Below are positions 27,694-35,793 of a stretch of DNA of 64,000 bases, one piece after another; positions within the stretch are counted from its first letter, which is position 1, and each line of letters starts with the position of its first letter. The stretch lies in NCBI RefSeq assembly GCF_001613805.1, contig NZ_LPVY01000021.1, positions 464,423-528,422 on the forward strand, read 5' to 3'. A program made the position numbers and the translations under genes. This DNA comes from Thalassospira lucentensis (lineage in GTDB: Bacteria > Pseudomonadota > Alphaproteobacteria > Rhodospirillales > Thalassospiraceae). The notes below the pieces were generated by a model, which saw only the letters and a list, made by a program, of their open reading frames with translations, was not told the origin of the DNA and made no database searches.

Positions 27694-28602
27694 ATGACAT
27701 CATCCCAAAAACCGGCTTTGATCGGTGCCGGACCACTGGCCGGGCTTGGTGCCTTTGTCATCTGGGGCTTTCTGGGCTTCTATTTCAAAATCATCGATTT
27801 CGCGAGCCCGTTTGAAATTCTCGCCCATCGCATTCTATGGTCCGCGATCCTGACATTAACGCTGGTTTTTGTTCTGAAACGTCGCGCCCGGTTGTGGGAA
27901 CTGCTGTCATCCAGGCGCACCATGGGGCTTTTGTTTCTGAGCAGCCTGCTGATTGCCGGGAACTGGGTAATTTATATCTGGTCGGTTCATATCGGGCATG
28001 CGCTTGAGGCCAGCCTTGGCTATTATATAATGCCGCTGATCATGCTGATCCTTGGCCGCATCTTCTTTGGCGAAAAACTCAATCGCATACAGATCGTCTC
28101 CGTACTGGTCTGCTTTGCCGGAGTTCTGAATCTTCTGGTGTTTTTCGGCTCCCTGCCATGGATCGCGCTTAGCCTGTCTTTGCTGTTCGGCTTTTACGGG
28201 GTGATCCGCAAATTTGTCCCGGCTGACCCGATTGCCGGGCTTTTTATCGAATGTCTGCTGCTATCCCCAATGGCATTTGGCTATCTGGTCTGGCTCGGCA
28301 TGTCGGGCAATATGGCCTTCGGCAATCTGGGAATCGGCAATGATATTTTGCTGATATCGCTTGGCGCGGTAACGACAATTCCGCTGGTGCTGTTTGCCTT
28401 TGCTGCCCGGAACATGAAGTTTTCCGCTCTTGGGCTGATGCAATATCTCAACCCGACGATCCAGTTCTTCGTCGCGGTGTTGCTGCTTGGCGAAACCTTT
28501 ACCAAGGCACATATGATAACCTATGCGCTGGTCTGGGTCGGACTTGGCATTTTTACATGGGATAATCTGCGGACCGCACGGCAATTGCGCCGCAAGAGTT
28601 GA
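27694..28602 (+). CDS. rarD: RarD/EamA family transporter
   Basis: Start at 27694 (MTSSQKPALIG). The 302-residue protein has ten hydrophobic helices and RarD hallmarks (AFVIWGFLGFYFKIIDFASPFEILAHRILWS read as AFVIWGFLGFYFK, SVHIGHALEASLGYYIMPL, YLNPTIQFF). RarD proteins are EamA-type drug/metabolite permeases; the substrate is unknown. It sits between bolA and grxD. Confidence 0.9.
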   Translation: MTSSQKPALIGAGPLAGLGAFVIWGFLGFYFKIIDFASPFEILAHRILWSAILTLTLVFVLKRRARLWELLSSRRTMGLLFLSSLLIAGNWVIYIWSVHIGHALEASLGYYIMPLIMLILGRIFFGEKLNRIQIVSVLVCFAGVLNLLVFFGSLPWIALSLSLLFGFYGVIRKFVPADPIAGLFIECLLLSPMAFGYLVWLGMSGNMAFGNLGIGNDILLISLGAVTTIPLVLFAFAARNMKFSALGLMQYLNPTIQFFVAVLLLGETFTKAHMITYALVWVGLGIFTWDNLRTARQLRRKS

Positions 28603-28699
28603 CAGAACCGCCCCTTCCAGCCATATCTTCGGCCATAAAACCATAACCTGAAATATCGCGGCAGAGAGATCGCCGCCTTTGCAGCCAAGGACAACCAAC

Positions 28700-29035
28700 A
28701 TGACCGACAATCCGGTTTTTGATCGCATCCAGAAAGACATCAACGATAACGACGTCGTTCTGTTCATGAAGGGCACCTCGATGTTCCCGCAATGCGGTTT
28801 CTCGGCCGCCGTCGTGCAGGTCCTTGCCGAACTCGGCGCGCCGTTCAAGGACATCAACGTTCTGGTCGACCCGGCAATCCGCCAGGGCATCAAGGACTTC
28901 TCGAACTGGCCGACCATTCCGCAGCTTTACGTCAAAGGCGAATTCGTTGGCGGTTGCGACATCGTTCGTGAAATGTATGCCTCGGGCGAACTGGCCCAGC
29001 ACCTGAAAGACAAGGGCGTTGCTGTCGCTGCCTGA
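28700..29035 (+). CDS. grxD: GrxD-type monothiol glutaredoxin (Grx4)
   Basis: The 111-residue protein (start 28700) carries the CGFS active site in [10 protein letters not shown], the [19 protein letters not shown] segment that binds glutathione, and standard length for a single-domain Grx4. It delivers 2Fe-2S clusters and partners with BolA proteins. Confidence 0.95.
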   Translation: MTDNPVFDRIQKDINDNDVVLFMKGTSMFPQCGFSAAVVQVLAELGAPFKDINVLVDPAIRQGIKDFSNWPTIPQLYVKGEFVGGCDIVREMYASGELAQHLKDKGVAVAA

Positions 29036-29082
29036 AAAGGCGGATGACACAGACCCGATCCGGCCTGACAGCCGAAGATATG

Positions 29083-29116
29083 AAACGCGCCGTGCGGATG
29101 CCCGGCGCGTTTTTTA
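29083..29116 (+). terminator. Rho-independent terminator after grxD
   Basis: Stem AACGCGCCG / CGGCGCGTT with a 10-base loop followed by TTTTTT. Confidence 0.85.
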
Positions 29117-29259
29117 TTGCCCTGCTGCGATTTCCATCACCTCAAGCCCTGCGTGCATATGGGCTGACGTCGTAAAACTATTCCTTGAAGGCCCTGTTTG
29201 CCTGTACCATCTTCCAGATGGGAATTCGTTTTTACGAACAGGACGTTGGGCGGGACATT

Positions 29260-31476
29260 ATGAAAATCACAACAAAAATCCTGATGTGCCTCGGGCTCTG
29301 GCTGCTGGTGGCCGGCACTGTGTCAGCTATCGCAGACAGGGCACATGCACAGGCTGCCTTGGCTACAATGGCCGCCCAAAACGAAGTACAGACCACGGAA
29401 ACAACCGATCCGTCCGATGATGCCTTGTCCGAGACGGCTGAAACGACCTTCAGCTATTACGACTTTCTTGATGCCGGGGTTGCACGAACCCGCGAACAGA
29501 TCGCAGATACCTTTACCGGTCTTGAAACCTTTCCCGATGAAATGGCACGAACCGGTGATTTCCTGGCATCGGACATCGGCCGCAGGGGACTGATGCGCCT
29601 TGCGCTGTTTACCGTGATCTTTGTCGGTGTCGGATTGATCGTCGAATTCCTGTATCGCCGCGCTGCGGCCCCGCTTTGCAGCTATCTTGAAGCACAGCAC
29701 CCCACCAGGTTTTTCGACCGGCTGCGTCAAATGGCGCTTTTATCCGTCCTGTCGCTGCTGTCTTTGACGGTCTTTGCCATCGGCTCGATCGGTGCCTTCA
29801 TGATCTTTGACTGGCCCCCCCTGATGAAGGGAGCACTCCTGTCACTGCTCGCCGCGTTCTTTGTCCTGCGTCTCGTCATGATCGTGCTGCAATTCCTGTT
29901 TGCGCCACAGGCCGAAGGCCTTCGGATGATCAATGTGGATCCACAGACTGCAGCAACACTGACGCGCACCATCACCATCGCAAGTGGCGTTTCGTTATCT
30001 GCCTTTGCGCTGGCGGGGGTTTTTCGGCAATCACCGGCAATGGTACATGGCGACATCATCCTTTTTGATATCGCGGTCGTGATCAGTGTCCTGGCCTTTT
30101 GCCTCGCAACGGTTTCGCTGGCACGTTATTTCGCCACTCACCAGCTCACGGGCGCAGTTGAAAAGATTGCCCTGCCCGTATCGCTTGCCCGTTTATGGCC
30201 CGTCATTGTCTGCGCCTATCTGATTGCACTCGGCGCGACGACCATTCTGGCGGCAGACCGCTTCATGAAGTGCCTGCTGGCGATTGGCATTGCCTGCCTG
30301 TTTGATGCTATTTTCCGCAACATCATCGAAAGCCAGCATCGCAAAAAAGCCCGACTGGCCGAAGCCGAAGCAGATGCGATCAATGCCCGTGCCGAAGCCG
30401 CCGCGGTGGAGGCCGAGGAAGAATTCAAACCAGTTCAGCCGGACCTTCCGGTCTTTACCCCAGTTCTGAAACGTGGTGTGCGGTTACTCGCCATCGTCTT
30501 TGTCCTTGCCAGCTTCTGGCGCATCTGGGGATTTGATCGCCTTGCGCTGGCCGAGGATGCCGGGATCATTGCGCGTGCGCTTGATGCCTCGACCGAGATC
30601 ATCATGATCCTGCTGATTGCCGACCTGGTCTGGTCCCTGATCAAGGCATTCCTTGACGAACGCATGAGCCAAAGCGGTGCTGGAGATGGACATGGCGACG
30701 GCGAAGGTGGCGGTACCGGGTTATCGAGGATTGAAACCCTTTTGCCGCTTCTGAAAAACTTCGCGCTTACCGTCATCGTCATCATGGTGGTGATGGTGAC
30801 ATTGTCAGCACTTGGCGTTGATATCGGCCCGTTGATCGCCGGTGCCGGGGTTGTTGGCCTTGCCATCGGCTTTGGCAGCCAGGCACTGGTACGTGATGTG
30901 GTCGCTGGGGTTTTCTTCCTGCTTGATGATGCCTTCCGGCTTGGTGAATATATCGAGGTCGATAACCTGCGCGGGCGGGTCGAAAATATCTCAATCCGGT
31001 CAATGCAACTGCGCCATCACCGTGGCCCCCTCCAAACCGTGCCCTTTGGCGAAATCAAATCGATTGTGAACCACAGCCGCGACTGGGTGATCGTCAAACT
31101 TGAATTCCGCGTACCGTTCGAAACCGACGTCAACAAGATCAAGAAACTGGTCAAAAAGCTGTCTGCCGAACTGCTGGAAGATCCGCTGATCGGTGACAGC
31201 TTTATCGAACCGCTGAAATCGCAGGGCGTCCGTCGGATGGAAGAATTCAACATGGTGATCGGGCTTAAATATACCTCCAAGCCCGGTGAACAATTCACCA
31301 TCCGCAAAACCGTCTATCAAAGCGTTCTGGCGATGTTCAAGGAAAACGGCATCCACATGGCATCCCGCAATGTGAAGGTCGATGTGCCCGACGACGCGAC
31401 ACCGGAACAGAAAAAAGAAGCGATTGCCGCAGCCGCACAGCAGGCATCCGAACAGATCGCCCCGCCAAAGGGCTAA
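29260..31476 (+). CDS. Large MscS-type mechanosensitive channel
   Basis: Start at 29260 (MKITTKILMCLGLWLLVAGTVS), giving a signal peptide; an open frame to 29185 is not needed. The mature chain of about 710 residues has a periplasmic N-terminal stretch, several transmembrane helices, a cytoplasmic Ala/Glu-rich coiled segment (EADAINARAEAAAVEAEEE) between helices, and the MscS pore: GPLIAGAGVVGLAIGFGSQALVRDVVAG with Gly/Ala packing, then the beta domain (VENISIRSMQLRHHRG). It resembles YbdG/YnaI-size proteins but with more helices. Ends in a strong terminator at 31498. Confidence 0.9.
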   Translation: MKITTKILMCLGLWLLVAGTVSAIADRAHAQAALATMAAQNEVQTTETTDPSDDALSETAETTFSYYDFLDAGVARTREQIADTFTGLETFPDEMARTGDFLASDIGRRGLMRLALFTVIFVGVGLIVEFLYRRAAAPLCSYLEAQHPTRFFDRLRQMALLSVLSLLSLTVFAIGSIGAFMIFDWPPLMKGALLSLLAAFFVLRLVMIVLQFLFAPQAEGLRMINVDPQTAATLTRTITIASGVSLSAFALAGVFRQSPAMVHGDIILFDIAVVISVLAFCLATVSLARYFATHQLTGAVEKIALPVSLARLWPVIVCAYLIALGATTILAADRFMKCLLAIGIACLFDAIFRNIIESQHRKKARLAEAEADAINARAEAAAVEAEEEFKPVQPDLPVFTPVLKRGVRLLAIVFVLASFWRIWGFDRLALAEDAGIIARALDASTEIIMILLIADLVWSLIKAFLDERMSQSGAGDGHGDGEGGGTGLSRIETLLPLLKNFALTVIVIMVVMVTLSALGVDIGPLIAGAGVVGLAIGFGSQALVRDVVAGVFFLLDDAFRLGEYIEVDNLRGRVENISIRSMQLRHHRGPLQTVPFGEIKSIVNHSRDWVIVKLEFRVPFETDVNKIKKLVKKLSAELLEDPLIGDSFIEPLKSQGVRRMEEFNMVIGLKYTSKPGEQFTIRKTVYQSVLAMFKENGIHMASRNVKVDVPDDATPEQKKEAIAAAAQQASEQIAPPKG

Positions 31477-31497
31477 CCCGTCGCACGATCCGAAATC

Positions 31498-31533
31498 AAA
31501 AGCCCCGCACAGCAAACCGTGCGGGGCTTTTTG
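31498..31533 (+). terminator. Terminator after the MscS-type gene
   Basis: Stem AAAAGCCCCGCAC / GTGCGGGGCTTTTT around a 7-base loop. Confidence 0.9.
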
Positions 31534-31550
31534 ATGAGGGCTGACAAAGC

Positions 31551-31581
31551 AAAACGCCCGCTGTTTCCAGCGGGCGTTCTG
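31551..31581 (-). terminator. Terminator of rpsD
   Basis: Stem CAGCGGGCGTT (minus strand right arm, with the complementary left arm AACGCCCGCTG) and a T-run on the minus strand downstream of rpsD. Confidence 0.85.
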
Positions 31582-31609
31582 TGTTCGTCTTCGCGAAATC
31601 CGATAAGGA

Positions 31610-32227
31610 TTAACGCGAGTAGAATTCGACGACCAGGTTCGGCTGCATCTGAACCGGGTACGGGATTTCTGCGAATTTCGGAACGCGAACGAAAGTGCCT
31701 TTGAAGGCCTTCGCATCAACGTCGAGATATTCCGGAACGTCGCGTTCGTTCAGGTTGGCAGCTTCCATAACCATCGGGATTTCGCGCGAAGCCTGCTTGA
31801 CTTCAACAACGTCGCCTTCTTTAACAAGGTAAGAAGGAATGGTGACTTTCTTGCCGTTGACAAGAATGTGGCCGTGGTTAACGAACTGACGTGCTGCGAA
31901 CACGGTCGGAACGAATTTCATACGGTAGATAACGGCATCAAGACGGGTCTCGAGAATACCGACCAGCGTTTCGGAAGTATCGCCCGGACGACGCGATGCT
32001 TCTTTGTAGTAACGCAGGAACTGTTTTTCGGAGATGGAGCCGTAGTAGCCTTTAAGCTGCTGTTTGGCGAACAGCTGGGTGCCGTAATCGGTCGGCTTTT
32101 TACGGCGGGTCGCGCCGTGCATGCCCGGTGCATATTCGCGCTTGTTCAGCGGCGATTTTGCACGGCCCCAGAGGTTCACGCCAAGGCGGCGGTCAATCTT
32201 ATGCTTTGCAGCAATACGTTTCGACAT
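31610..32227 (-). CDS. rpsD: 30S ribosomal protein S4
   Basis: S4 nucleates assembly of the 30S body by binding 16S rRNA. The 205-residue protein begins [22 protein letters not shown], contains the S4 domain ([35 protein letters not shown], read as the RLDAVIYRM and [14 protein letters not shown] motifs), and ends LVVEFYSR. It is monocistronic here, apart from the usual rpsM-rpsK-rpsD-rpoA cluster, as in other alphaproteobacteria. Its 5' leader is structured (32271-32325). Confidence 0.98.
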   Translation of the reverse strand: MSKRIAAKHKIDRRLGVNLWGRAKSPLNKREYAPGMHGATRRKKPTDYGTQLFAKQQLKGYYGSISEKQFLRYYKEASRRPGDTSETLVGILETRLDAVIYRMKFVPTVFAARQFVNHGHILVNGKKVTIPSYLVKEGDVVEVKQASREIPMVMEAANLNERDVPEYLDVDAKAFKGTFVRVPKFAEIPYPVQMQPNLVVEFYSR

Positions 32228-32270
32228 TTTGTAACTCTCTTTTTTAAGATCACTTTATTGTCCCGATAGT

Positions 32271-32325
32271 TTCCTGTTTCGGTTACCCCAAACAGGAACG
32301 GGGACGAAAACACCCGTTTCGCCCC
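32271..32325 (-). promoter_or_regulatory. rpsD: Structured 5' leader of rpsD
   Basis: Two hairpins precede the gene on the minus strand: a perfect 9-bp stem (TTCCTGTTT at 32271-32279 with AAACAGGAA at 32290-32298, 10-base loop) and a second GGGG-a-CGAAA / TTTCG-CCCC stem (32300-32325). S4 is a known translational autoregulator in other bacteria through mRNA folds, so this may be an autogenous site; that is inference. Confidence 0.5.
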
Positions 32326-32422
32326 ACTTTCTCGGAAGTGAGGCGCAATATAGAGATCAAGACCGCAGAGTCAAACGAAAAGAATCACCCAAACACCAGC
32401 TTTGCCGCCATGTCCGCGAGCG

Positions 32423-33214
32423 TCACGCTTTGAATTTGCCGCCCCGCATAGCAACGATCATGCCGCGAAGTGTCTGAACTTCCTGATGGGTCAGGTTGGC
32501 GCGGTTGAAAATATTGCGGATATTGCGTGCCATATTCGGGCGTTTTGCCTCCACCCGGAAGAAGCCGGAATTGTCCAGTTCCGCCTCAAGATGTTCGAAC
32601 AGACGGTCAAGTTCGTCCCGGGTGGCCGGAAAGGTATCGTTCATCATCATCTGGTAGTCGGGCACATCAACACCGGCCTGCCACCATTCATACCCGATCA
32701 GCAACACCGCCTGCGCCAGATTAAGCGACGTGAAACCGGGGTTAAGCGGTACGGTTACAACCGCATCGGCCATCGAAATATGTTCGTTGCGCACACCGGT
32801 GCGTTCCGGACCGAACAGCACCCCGACCTTTTCCCCCCGCGAGACATTGGCACGCATTTCAGGCGCCAGCCCCTTTGGGGTAAAGACCGGCTTGATCGCG
32901 TCGCGCGTCCGCGCGGTCGTCACATAAACCCGGTTCAGATCCGCCAGCGCATCTTCTTCGCGCTCGAACACCTTGGTATTGTCGATGACAATATCAGCCC
33001 CTGATGCATTGGCCGTCGCCCGTTCATTGGGCCAGCCATCACGTGGCCGCACCAGACGCAGGTCAACCAACCCGCAATTAAGCATGGCGCGCGCCGCCTT
33101 GCCGATATTATCGCCAAGCTGCGGTTCAATCAGGATGATGACAGGCGGATTGGCGATACCGCCGGTTTCGGGTCTTGCGCCATCCGGCATAGCCGCGTTT
33201 GCGACGTCGCTCAT
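32423..33214 (-). CDS. trmJ: TrmJ-like tRNA 2'-O-methyltransferase
   Basis: A 263-residue SPOUT (TrmH group) methyltransferase. The N-terminal part has PPVIILIEPQLGDNIGKAARAMLNCGL, the family motif 1 with the catalytic NxxGKxAR; the trefoil-knot motifs are GVLFGPERTGVRNEHISMAD and VPLNPGFTSLNLAQAVLLIGYEW. TrmJ methylates position 32 of the anticodon loop. It has the C-terminal helical dimer extension (EVQTLRGMIVAM). Assignment to TrmJ rather than other TrmH-type enzymes rests on the NPxFTSLNLAQAV signature and C-terminal tail. Confidence 0.9.
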   Translation of the reverse strand: MSDVANAAMPDGARPETGGIANPPVIILIEPQLGDNIGKAARAMLNCGLVDLRLVRPRDGWPNERATANASGADIVIDNTKVFEREEDALADLNRVYVTTARTRDAIKPVFTPKGLAPEMRANVSRGEKVGVLFGPERTGVRNEHISMADAVVTVPLNPGFTSLNLAQAVLLIGYEWWQAGVDVPDYQMMMNDTFPATRDELDRLFEHLEAELDNSGFFRVEAKRPNMARNIRNIFNRANLTHQEVQTLRGMIVAMRGGKFKA

Positions 33215-33485
33215 CGCTTGAATTCTCCGGTCTTTGCATGGGGTGAAGTGCGGGCATGCCCGTCAATATTGGCGTTTCTTTACCAAAAGCCAATGCACGA
33301 TACCAGCACACATTACACACACGAATAATGCATACATTTTGAACATTTTTATTTTTATGGTGATTTTTTAATCATAAATTGTGCGGTGCATATATGCATT
33401 TCGCACGAGGGGCAGCGCCACCAACACCAGTATTATCCTTTATTTCCATATCATTACCGTCATCCGAAGATACATTTCAGGTGAC
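33215..33485. other. AT-rich gap upstream of the guanidine operon
   Basis: No gene. The part at 33320-33400 is distinctly AT-rich. It holds the perfect palindrome TGCATATATGCA (33387-33398) framed by GTGCG (33381-33385) and CGCAC (33402-33406), and a smaller TGATT/AATCA repeat at 33361-33374. These sit about 105-120 bases upstream of the sigma-54 start, where enhancer-binding proteins usually bind. Confidence 0.5.
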
Positions 33486-33501
33486 TGGCATATACATTGC
33501 T
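33486..33501 (+). promoter_or_regulatory. Sigma-54 (-24/-12) promoter
   Basis: TGGCA at 33486-33490 and TTGCT at 33497-33501 match the RpoN consensus TGGCAC-N5-TTGCW with the exact 12-base distance between GG and GC. The expected start of transcription, about 12 bases after the GC, is 33511-33513, which coincides with the first base of the riboswitch P1 helix. Confidence 0.75.
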
Positions 33502-33511
33502 TCTGTTTGAT

Positions 33512-33629
33512 TGTGCAGCGCGCCTAGGGTTCCGGTTCCGAAAGGGATGCTGGTCCGAGAGGCGCAAGCCGGTCGACGTTTCATAGACCGGTGACACGGC
33601 GGGCCAAAATCCCGGGAGACAACTGCACA
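33512..33629 (+). ncRNA. Guanidine-I (ykkC-yxkD) riboswitch aptamer
   Basis: The conserved blocks of the class appear in order: CTAGGGTTCCG (33524-33534), CTGGTCCGAGAG (33550-33561), ACACGGCGGG (33594-33603) and AAAATCCCGGGAGAC (33606-33620). P1 is TGTGCAG (33512-33518) with CTGCACA (33623-33629). This class binds guanidinium and turns on guanidine transporters or hydrolases. Downstream, TCTCCCGG (33650-33657) is complementary to CCGGGAGA (33612-33619) of the aptamer core, and TGTGTGC (33660-33666) to GCACACA (33721-33727), which directly follows the AGGAG ribosome site and covers the start codon; these look like parts of a translational expression platform. Confidence 0.92.
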
Positions 33630-33726
33630 GGTTTGTCGCGCGCAAGCCTTCTCCCGGTTTGTGTGCAAGAGCCTTTCTTGAATTGACTGATCCGAAGTGA
33701 TCCGCAAAACAAGCAGGAGCGCACAC

Positions 33727-34797
33727 ATGTTAAAGACGTTTTTTAAAACACTTTCGTTTGCCGCCGTCCTTTCTGCCTCTCTGGCTTCCCTGCCCGCCCA
33801 CGCCGAAGAAAAATCCGAATTCAAAGTCTGCTGGTCGATCTATGTCGGCTGGATGCCGTGGGGCTATCTGCAAGACAGCGGCATCATGAAAAAATGGGCC
33901 GACAAATACGACATCTCGGTCGATATCGTGCAGATCAACGATTACGTTGAATCGATCAATCAATATACCGCTGGCGAATATGACGGCTGCTCCATGACAA
34001 ATATGGACGCGCTTTCGATCCCGGCCGGTGGCGGGGTTGATACCACCGCCCTGATTGTTGGCGATTATTCCAACGGAAATGACGGTATCATCCTGAAAGA
34101 CGCAACCGACCTTGCCGCGATCAAGGGGCAGAATGTCAATCTGGTCGAACTTTCCGTTTCCCATTATCTGCTGGCACGCGCCCTTGAAAAAGTCGGGCTG
34201 TCCGAACAGGACGTCACCGTCGTCAATACATCCGATGCCGACATGATCGCGACCTATGCCACCGATGATGTAACATCGGTCGTGACGTGGAACCCGCTTC
34301 TATCGGAAATCGCCGCCAACGATAATGCAACGCTTGTCTTTGACAGTGCGGGAATTCCCGGCGAAATCATCGATATCATGATGGTCAACACCGAAACCCT
34401 TGCCGACAACCCCGCATTTGGCAAGGCACTGGTCGGTGCATGGTATGAACTGATGGGCATTATGGCATCCGACACGGACGAAGGCATTGCCGCACGCACT
34501 GCAATGGCCGAAGCATCTGGAACCGACCTTGCCGGATATGACGCCCAGCTTGCCAGCACGGCGATGTTCTTTACCCCGGACAAGGCCGTTGAATTCACAA
34601 AATCGGCCGAGCTTCCCGAAACCATAAAATTTGTCGCCGAATTCCTGTTCGACAAGGGTATCCTTGGCGAAGGCGCACCAAGCCCGGAATTTGTCGGCGT
34701 CAGCTTCCCGGATGGCAGCATCTATGGCGACAGCGCCAATGTGAAACTGAAATTCGACACGACCTATATGGAAATGGCCGCCAAGGGCGAACTTTGA
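33727..34797 (+). CDS. Guanidine(-type) ABC importer, solute-binding protein
   Basis: Start at 33727 after AGGAG; the 356-residue chain has a signal peptide of 26 residues (MLKTFFKTLSFAAVLSASLASLPAHA). The mature protein belongs to the NMT1/TauA-like binding proteins: KVCWSIYVGWMPWGY near the N-terminus and an AAGEYDG-like core with DGCSMTNMDAL. Databases usually label close relatives as putative urea or nitrate/sulfonate binders. Its position directly behind a guanidine-I riboswitch and before a ureohydrolase makes guanidine the likeliest ligand; that is inference from context. Confidence 0.88.
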   Translation: MLKTFFKTLSFAAVLSASLASLPAHAEEKSEFKVCWSIYVGWMPWGYLQDSGIMKKWADKYDISVDIVQINDYVESINQYTAGEYDGCSMTNMDALSIPAGGGVDTTALIVGDYSNGNDGIILKDATDLAAIKGQNVNLVELSVSHYLLARALEKVGLSEQDVTVVNTSDADMIATYATDDVTSVVTWNPLLSEIAANDNATLVFDSAGIPGEIIDIMMVNTETLADNPAFGKALVGAWYELMGIMASDTDEGIAARTAMAEASGTDLAGYDAQLASTAMFFTPDKAVEFTKSAELPETIKFVAEFLFDKGILGEGAPSPEFVGVSFPDGSIYGDSANVKLKFDTTYMEMAAKGEL

Positions 34798-34848
34798 GCG
34801 CAGCGTGTTCGCGTCACCACGCGCTTTGCTGATTAATGCTGTTTAACT

Positions 34849-34912
34849 CTGTCGGCCATCCGGCCCGGTAACATTCATTGCACCGGTTGCTTCGGGTTCG
34901 GATGGCCGACCT
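34849..34912 (+). repeat. Long intercistronic hairpin between binding protein and permease
   Basis: GTCGGCCATCCG (34851-34862) and CGGATGGCCGAC (34899-34910) form a perfect 12-bp stem around a 36-base loop, which itself holds a CCGGT/ACCGG stem. No T-run follows. It probably protects the binding-protein mRNA or lowers read-through, giving more binding protein than permease. Confidence 0.7.
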
Positions 34913-34971
34913 TTGTGAACTTTGCCCCGTTTTGACACCTATACCGTTTTTGCAATTGCACGGTGACGGCC

Positions 34972-35793
34972 ATGCGTATCATCAACCGCACTCTTTCAAG
35001 ACGCGCGGCCATATTGCTGGGTTCGACCCCGTTTGCGCTTTTGATCGGGGCCTATGCCATCGCAAGCCATCTGCGACGGATCGATAATCCGGCGGACAAA
35101 CTGCTGCCGTCACTAAGCAGCATGGGGGATGCGATCTGGCGCATGGGGTTCGAGGCCGACAAACGGTCGGGCGATTATCTGCTGTGGCTTGATACGGTCG
35201 ATAGCCTGTCGCGCCTTACGGTTGGTATCTTCATTTCCACCCTGCTTGCCATCGGGCTTGGCATTTCCATCGGCTTCATTCCGCATATCAGGCGCGGGCT
35301 GGCACCGTTTGTCGCCACCCTGTCACTGATCCCACCGATTACCATTCTGCCGATCCTGTTCATCATTTTCGGATTGGGCGAAACATCCAAGGTGATGCTG
35401 ATTACGATCGGCACCGCCCCCGTCATGATCCGCTGCGTGTCGCAGGCGGTGATGGAAATCCCGCGCGAACTGATCATCAAGGCAGAAACGCTGGGCGCAT
35501 CAACATGGCAAATGATCACCCGTGTAGTACTGCCGCAAGTCATGCCCAAACTGATCACCGCCATCCGGCTTGGCCTTGTCCCGGCATGGATATTCCTGAT
35601 TTCGGCCGAGGCCATCGCATCCACGAGCGGCCTTGGCTATCGCATTTTTCTGGTACGGCGTTACCTCGCGATGGATGTGATCCTGCCTTATGTCACGTGG
35701 ATCACGCTTCTGGCCTTCATCCTTGACCGGTTGCTGTTGATGGCATCGCGCAGGGCTTTTCCGTGGAACCACCTTTCGGGGGATAGTCTGTGA
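34972..35793 (+). CDS. ABC importer permease (TauC/SsuC-like)
   Basis: Start taken at 34972 (MRIINRT); a GTG at 34963 would add three residues. The 273-residue protein has about six membrane helices and the EAA loop (IKAETLGASTWQMITRVVLPQVMPK) of the nitrate/taurine-type importers, with SAEAIASTSGLGY near the C-terminus as in TauC. It overlaps the ATPase start. Confidence 0.9.
   Translation: MRIINRTLSRRAAILLGSTPFALLIGAYAIASHLRRIDNPADKLLPSLSSMGDAIWRMGFEADKRSGDYLLWLDTVDSLSRLTVGIFISTLLAIGLGISIGFIPHIRRGLAPFVATLSLIPPITILPILFIIFGLGETSKVMLITIGTAPVMIRCVSQAVMEIPRELIIKAETLGASTWQMITRVVLPQVMPKLITAIRLGLVPAWIFLISAEAIASTSGLGYRIFLVRRYLAMDVILPYVTWITLLAFILDRLLLMASRRAFPWNHLSGDSL

Noticed and set aside
33381..33406. 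NtrC binding site
   Set aside because: The palindrome does not fit TGCACC-N5-GGTGCA.
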